Source of the DNA: Prevotellaceae bacterium | GTDB lineage: Bacteria > Bacteroidota > Bacteroidia > Bacteroidales > UBA932 | NCBI GenBank assembly: GCA_031259805.1 | Contig: JAIRKX010000105.1 | Location: 1-8,633 of the forward strand | Direction of reading: 5' to 3' | DNA: 8,633 nt | Shown here: piece by piece, positions 6,125 through 8,633 of the stretch | Position numbering within the stretch: the first letter of the stretch is position 1 | How the letters are laid out: each line of letters opens with the position of its first letter | Translations under genes and position numbers: made by a program | The notes under the pieces: generated by a model | Database searches by the model: none | The model's input: only the letters and a program-made list of their open reading frames with translations | Told to the model about the DNA's origin: nothing

Positions 6125-7597
6125 TTAATACGCTCTCGCAAATACGACCCGTTTAACCGACGGTTTTCCGGTTACCATACAGCGACCGGCTTCATCCGGC
6201 GTGTCAAAGGGGATACAGCGAATAGTCGCTTTGGTTTCTTCCTTGATTTTCTCTTCGGTTTCTGCCGTGCCATCCCAATGGCAAAGGAAGAAACCGCCAT
6301 TTTCGATGCGCTGCTTAAATTCTTCGTAGCTATCCACGATAAAGGTGTTCTTTTCGCGGAAATCCAGCGCCTTTTTATAAATGTTTTTTTGTATCTGCGG
6401 CAATAACTCCTCGATGAATCCGGCTATGCCTGCTTGCGGCCGTACTTGTTTTTCCAACGTATCGCGGCGGGCTATTTCAATGGTTTGGTTCTGCATTTCG
6501 CGCGGCCCTAAGACCAGACGCACCGGCACGCCTTTAAGTTCCCATTCGGCAAATTTAAAGCCGGAACGCACATTGTCGCGGTCGTCGATTTTGGCAGATA
6601 TACCTTTGGTCTCCAACTCGTTCTTCAATTGTTGCAGACGTTCCCGTATTTGTGCCAGTTCTTCGTCACCTTTATATACAGGTATCAGTATCGCCTGAAT
6701 CGGCGCTAATTTCGGCGGAAGCACGAGTCCGTTGTTATCGCTGTGCGTCATGATAAGCGCGCCCATCAGTCGGGTCGAAACACCCCATGAGGTCGCCCAC
6801 ACGTATTCCAATCCGCCTTCTTTCGTAGCAAATTGCACGTCGAAAGCTTTGGCAAAATTCTGCCCCAAGAAATGCGATGTGCCAGTCTGCAATGCTTTTC
6901 CATCTTTCATCATCGCTTCGATGCACAAGGTGTCGACTGCGCCGGCAAAACGCTCACTTACGGTCTTTGCTCCGACAATCACCGGAATACTCATCCACTC
7001 GCAGGCAAATTTTTCATAGATATGCACCATCCGGCGAGCTTCTTCGATCGCTTCTGCCTTGGTAGCATGGGCGGTGTGGCCTTCCTGCCAAAGAAATTCG
7101 GTAGTACGCAAAAACAGGCGCGTACGCATCTCCCAACGCACGACATTGGCCCACTGGTTGCACAAAACCGGCAAGTCGCGATACGATTTAATCCAATTTT
7201 TATACGTGTTCCAAATAATCGTTTCCGACGTAGGACGCACAATCAGTTCCTCTTCCAGTTTAGCTGCAGGGTCAATCACCACGCCTTTGCCGTCAGGACT
7301 ATTCATCAGACGATGATGCGTTACGACGGCACATTCCTTTGCAAATCCTTCGACATGTTCGGCTTCCTGGCTCAAAAACGATTTTGGGATAAACAAAGGG
7401 AAATATGCATTCACATGTCCCGTGTCCTTGAAAAATTTGTCGAGCGTCGCCTGTATTTTTTCCCAAATGGCATAGCCATAAGGTTTGATCACCATGCAAC
7501 CCCGCACTGCGGAATTTTCGGCTAAATCAGCTTTAATCACAAGGTCGTTGTACCATTGCGAGTAATTTTCTTCATAAGAGGTAACTTCCTTTGCCAT
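6125..7597 (-). CDS. proS: Prolyl-tRNA synthetase, eukaryote/archaeal-like type
   Basis: ProRS charges tRNA-Pro with proline in the cytoplasm. The protein has 490 residues and a class II synthetase core. Motif 1 lies at about 33-70, the RPTSE proline-binding loop at 121-125 and motif 2 from R154 through FLWQEGHTAH (168-177). GTSHFLGQNFAKAFD (239-253) and motif 3 with GVSTR...THSDNNG (272-290) complete the core. The anticodon-binding domain follows (about 300-400), then a C-terminal domain ending in the family's terminal tyrosine, Y490. The editing insertion of typical bacterial ProRS between motifs 2 and 3 is absent, so this is the archaeal/eukaryote-like form found in Bacteroidota and some other bacteria. 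In the C-terminal zinc site only C439 and C473 remain; the second and fourth ligands are lost (T476 stands where the last Cys is expected). The start is ATG 7595-7597. Confidence 0.97.
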   Translation of the reverse strand: MAKEVTSYEENYSQWYNDLVIKADLAENSAVRGCMVIKPYGYAIWEKIQATLDKFFKDTGHVNAYFPLFIPKSFLSQEAEHVEGFAKECAVVTHHRLMNSPDGKGVVIDPAAKLEEELIVRPTSETIIWNTYKNWIKSYRDLPVLCNQWANVVRWEMRTRLFLRTTEFLWQEGHTAHATKAEAIEEARRMVHIYEKFACEWMSIPVIVGAKTVSERFAGAVDTLCIEAMMKDGKALQTGTSHFLGQNFAKAFDVQFATKEGGLEYVWATSWGVSTRLMGALIMTHSDNNGLVLPPKLAPIQAILIPVYKGDEELAQIRERLQQLKNELETKGISAKIDDRDNVRSGFKFAEWELKGVPVRLVLGPREMQNQTIEIARRDTLEKQVRPQAGIAGFIEELLPQIQKNIYKKALDFREKNTFIVDSYEEFKQRIENGGFFLCHWDGTAETEEKIKEETKATIRCIPFDTPDEAGRCMVTGKPSVKRVVFARAY

Positions 7598-7699
7598 AAA
7601 ATATAATTTAATGTGTATATCCTTTGTGATGAACCTTTTTTACTTTACCGACAGGTTTGGCACAAAATTTGTTAACCTATTGCTACGCATTTTAGCGTA

Positions 7700-7730
7700 C
7701 AAAAGTAAATAAAAATAACCAATAACCAAA
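7700..7730 (-). promoter_or_regulatory. Probable proS promoter
   Basis: On the minus strand TTTG (7727-7730) is followed after 19 bases by TACTTTTG (7700-7707), a perfect TAnnTTTG. This is the best promoter match in the window. Transcription would start near 7693, giving a leader of about 95 bases. That leader shows no obvious riboswitch or T-box. The -33 element lies only 13 bases from the divergent lipoprotein start codon, so the promoter overlaps that gene's 5' leader. Confidence 0.6.
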
Positions 7731-7733
7731 ATT

Positions 7734-7738
7734 GGAGG
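7734..7738 (+). promoter_or_regulatory. Shine-Dalgarno sequence of the lipoprotein gene
   Basis: GGAGG lies five bases before ATG 7744. Strong Shine-Dalgarno sequences are uncommon in Bacteroidota, and none is seen before the other genes here. It settles the start codon. Confidence 0.75.
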
Positions 7739-7743
7739 ATACA

Positions 7744-8633
7744 ATGAAAGCAATATTTAACACATTATTATTCGCGAGTACGGCGATGTGGTTCCTGGGC
7801 TCGTGTGCAGTTTCAAATACGTCGGCGCCTGCTGCTAATGACGATATTTATTATCGACCGTCGACCGTGCAAAAGACAGATGCTTCGGGCAATGGCGCAA
7901 CGAATGCCGAGTTGGAGCAATTACGAGCTAAAACACAGGCCGCGACCGCTCAACCGGCCCCTTCGACCTATGCGCTTGCCGAAACCAGTGAAGATGTCGT
8001 GTATATCAGTACCGACACAAACTCTATTTACGTAGAAGCAGAACCGAACAAAACGTACATCATTATTGATGACGACGATTCCTACGAACGCCGATTGCGT
8101 ATGTTTGATGACCCGCACTACACGGTAACCGTCAATCTGGGATGGAGCGATCCGTGGTATAATTCATGGTACTATCCCTATTATTCCCGTCCGTGGTCTT
8201 ATTACTCGTACTACGACCCGTGGTTGCGTTGGGGAATGTACGATCATTGGTGGTACGGTAATTGGTGGTATGGAGGTTTTTACGGCTATTACGGTTATCC
8301 GTATCACTACCACTATCCGTCGTATTATCACCCGCATTACGGCTATTATGCGCATAACGGAGGATACTATAATAACAGGTATGCGCGGTCGTCGGGTATT
8401 TCGTCCGTGCGGTCGCCCATGGCCGTTAGTAGCCGCCGTACAAGTAACAGTCGATCGTCGGCCGTATCGTCCAGCCGCTCGCCGGAAGTGCATCAGGTGG
8501 CCGGAAGTTCGCGCAGTTCGTCCATTGCCAACACTCGGAGTGCCACAAGCGGCGTTTCCCGTAGTTCCGGCGCAACAACCGCTACTTCGACCCGCGGTGT
8601 TACCAGAACCGTTTCGTCGCGCAGCAGCGCAGT
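7744..8633 (+). CDS. Trp/Tyr-rich putative lipoprotein, 3' end outside window
   Basis: The frame stays open to the right edge, giving 296 residues without a stop, so the gene is partial. Residues 1-20 form a lipoprotein signal peptide with lipobox LGSC (18-21), so C21 should be lipidated and the protein anchored to a membrane facing the periplasm or surface. The residues just after C21 (AVSNTS) lack the acidic surface-export signal known in this phylum, which hints at a periplasmic orientation. A short acidic run, IIIDDDD, lies at 115-121. Residues 134-213 contain 10 Trp and 27 Tyr in 80 positions, with Gly, Pro and His, in irregular motifs such as DPWY and NWWYGG. From 215 on the protein is rich in Ser, Arg and Thr. 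It resembles unnamed Bacteroidales lipoproteins, some loosely annotated as 'vitellogenin'; the role is unknown. It diverges from proS, and no clear plus-strand promoter was found. Confidence 0.85.
   Translation, partial: MKAIFNTLLFASTAMWFLGSCAVSNTSAPAANDDIYYRPSTVQKTDASGNGATNAELEQLRAKTQAATAQPAPSTYALAETSEDVVYISTDTNSIYVEAEPNKTYIIIDDDDSYERRLRMFDDPHYTVTVNLGWSDPWYNSWYYPYYSRPWSYYSYYDPWLRWGMYDHWWYGNWWYGGFYGYYGYPYHYHYPSYYHPHYGYYAHNGGYYNNRYARSSGISSVRSPMAVSSRRTSNSRSSAVSSSRSPEVHQVAGSSRSSSIANTRSATSGVSRSSGATTATSTRGVTRTVSSRSSA

Noticed and set aside
8164..8493. 109-residue minus-strand frame opposite the lipoprotein
   Set aside because: It is the antisense of the Tyr/Trp-rich codons, which yields artificial Ile/Val/Arg-rich text; the plus-strand frame has a lipobox and SD.
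1..8633. A novel multi-gene defence or mobile system
   Set aside because: All complete genes are recognised housekeeping or lineage-typical genes, with no transposase, nuclease-toxin pair, recombinase or phage gene in view.

Overview
The window reads as a housekeeping chromosomal segment of a member of the Bacteroidota, most likely order Bacteroidales. The basis is threefold. Protein sequences resemble Bacteroidales versions (UvrA, RNase HII, TrkA, ProRS and a small DUF2795 protein). Most leaders are AT-rich with no Shine-Dalgarno sequence. Matches to the Bacteroidota promoter -7 consensus TAnnTTTG lie upstream of several genes. Genus cannot be fixed from the sequence alone; base composition is moderate in genes and AT-rich between them.

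Layout. Positions 1-471 hold no convincing gene. Instead three kinds of short intergenic repeat lie back to back: a GC-rich REP-like inverted repeat (1-105), an unbroken array of 19 heptanucleotides (108-240), and a short palindrome-ended element with internal pentamers (246-287). A promoter-like site follows, then uvrA on the plus strand (472-3330). uvrA converges on a minus-strand pair: trkA (start 5297) followed 8 bases downstream by rnhB, which starts with GTG. Upstream of trkA is a 480-base gene-free stretch containing its probable promoter, a GC-rich island with competing complementary segments (5453-5576), and a very AT-rich half. Next, both on the minus strand, are a 73-residue DUF2795 gene with its own candidate promoter and proS, a eukaryote/archaeal-type prolyl-tRNA synthetase. 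Divergent from proS, and running off the right edge, is a lipoprotein gene whose product has a Trp/Tyr-rich middle and a Ser/Arg/Thr-rich tail.

Function. The genes serve DNA repair (UvrA), ribonucleotide or RNA primer removal (RNase HII), control of potassium uptake (TrkA), translation (ProRS) and the cell envelope (lipoprotein). They do not form one pathway; the only clear operon is trkA-rnhB. I see no mobile-element gene, CRISPR array, tRNA or rRNA. I found no convincing undescribed multi-gene system. The parts most worth a second look are the phase-perfect heptamer array, the structured island upstream of trkA, the T9 tract inside the candidate DUF2795 promoter, and the aromatic-rich lipoprotein.
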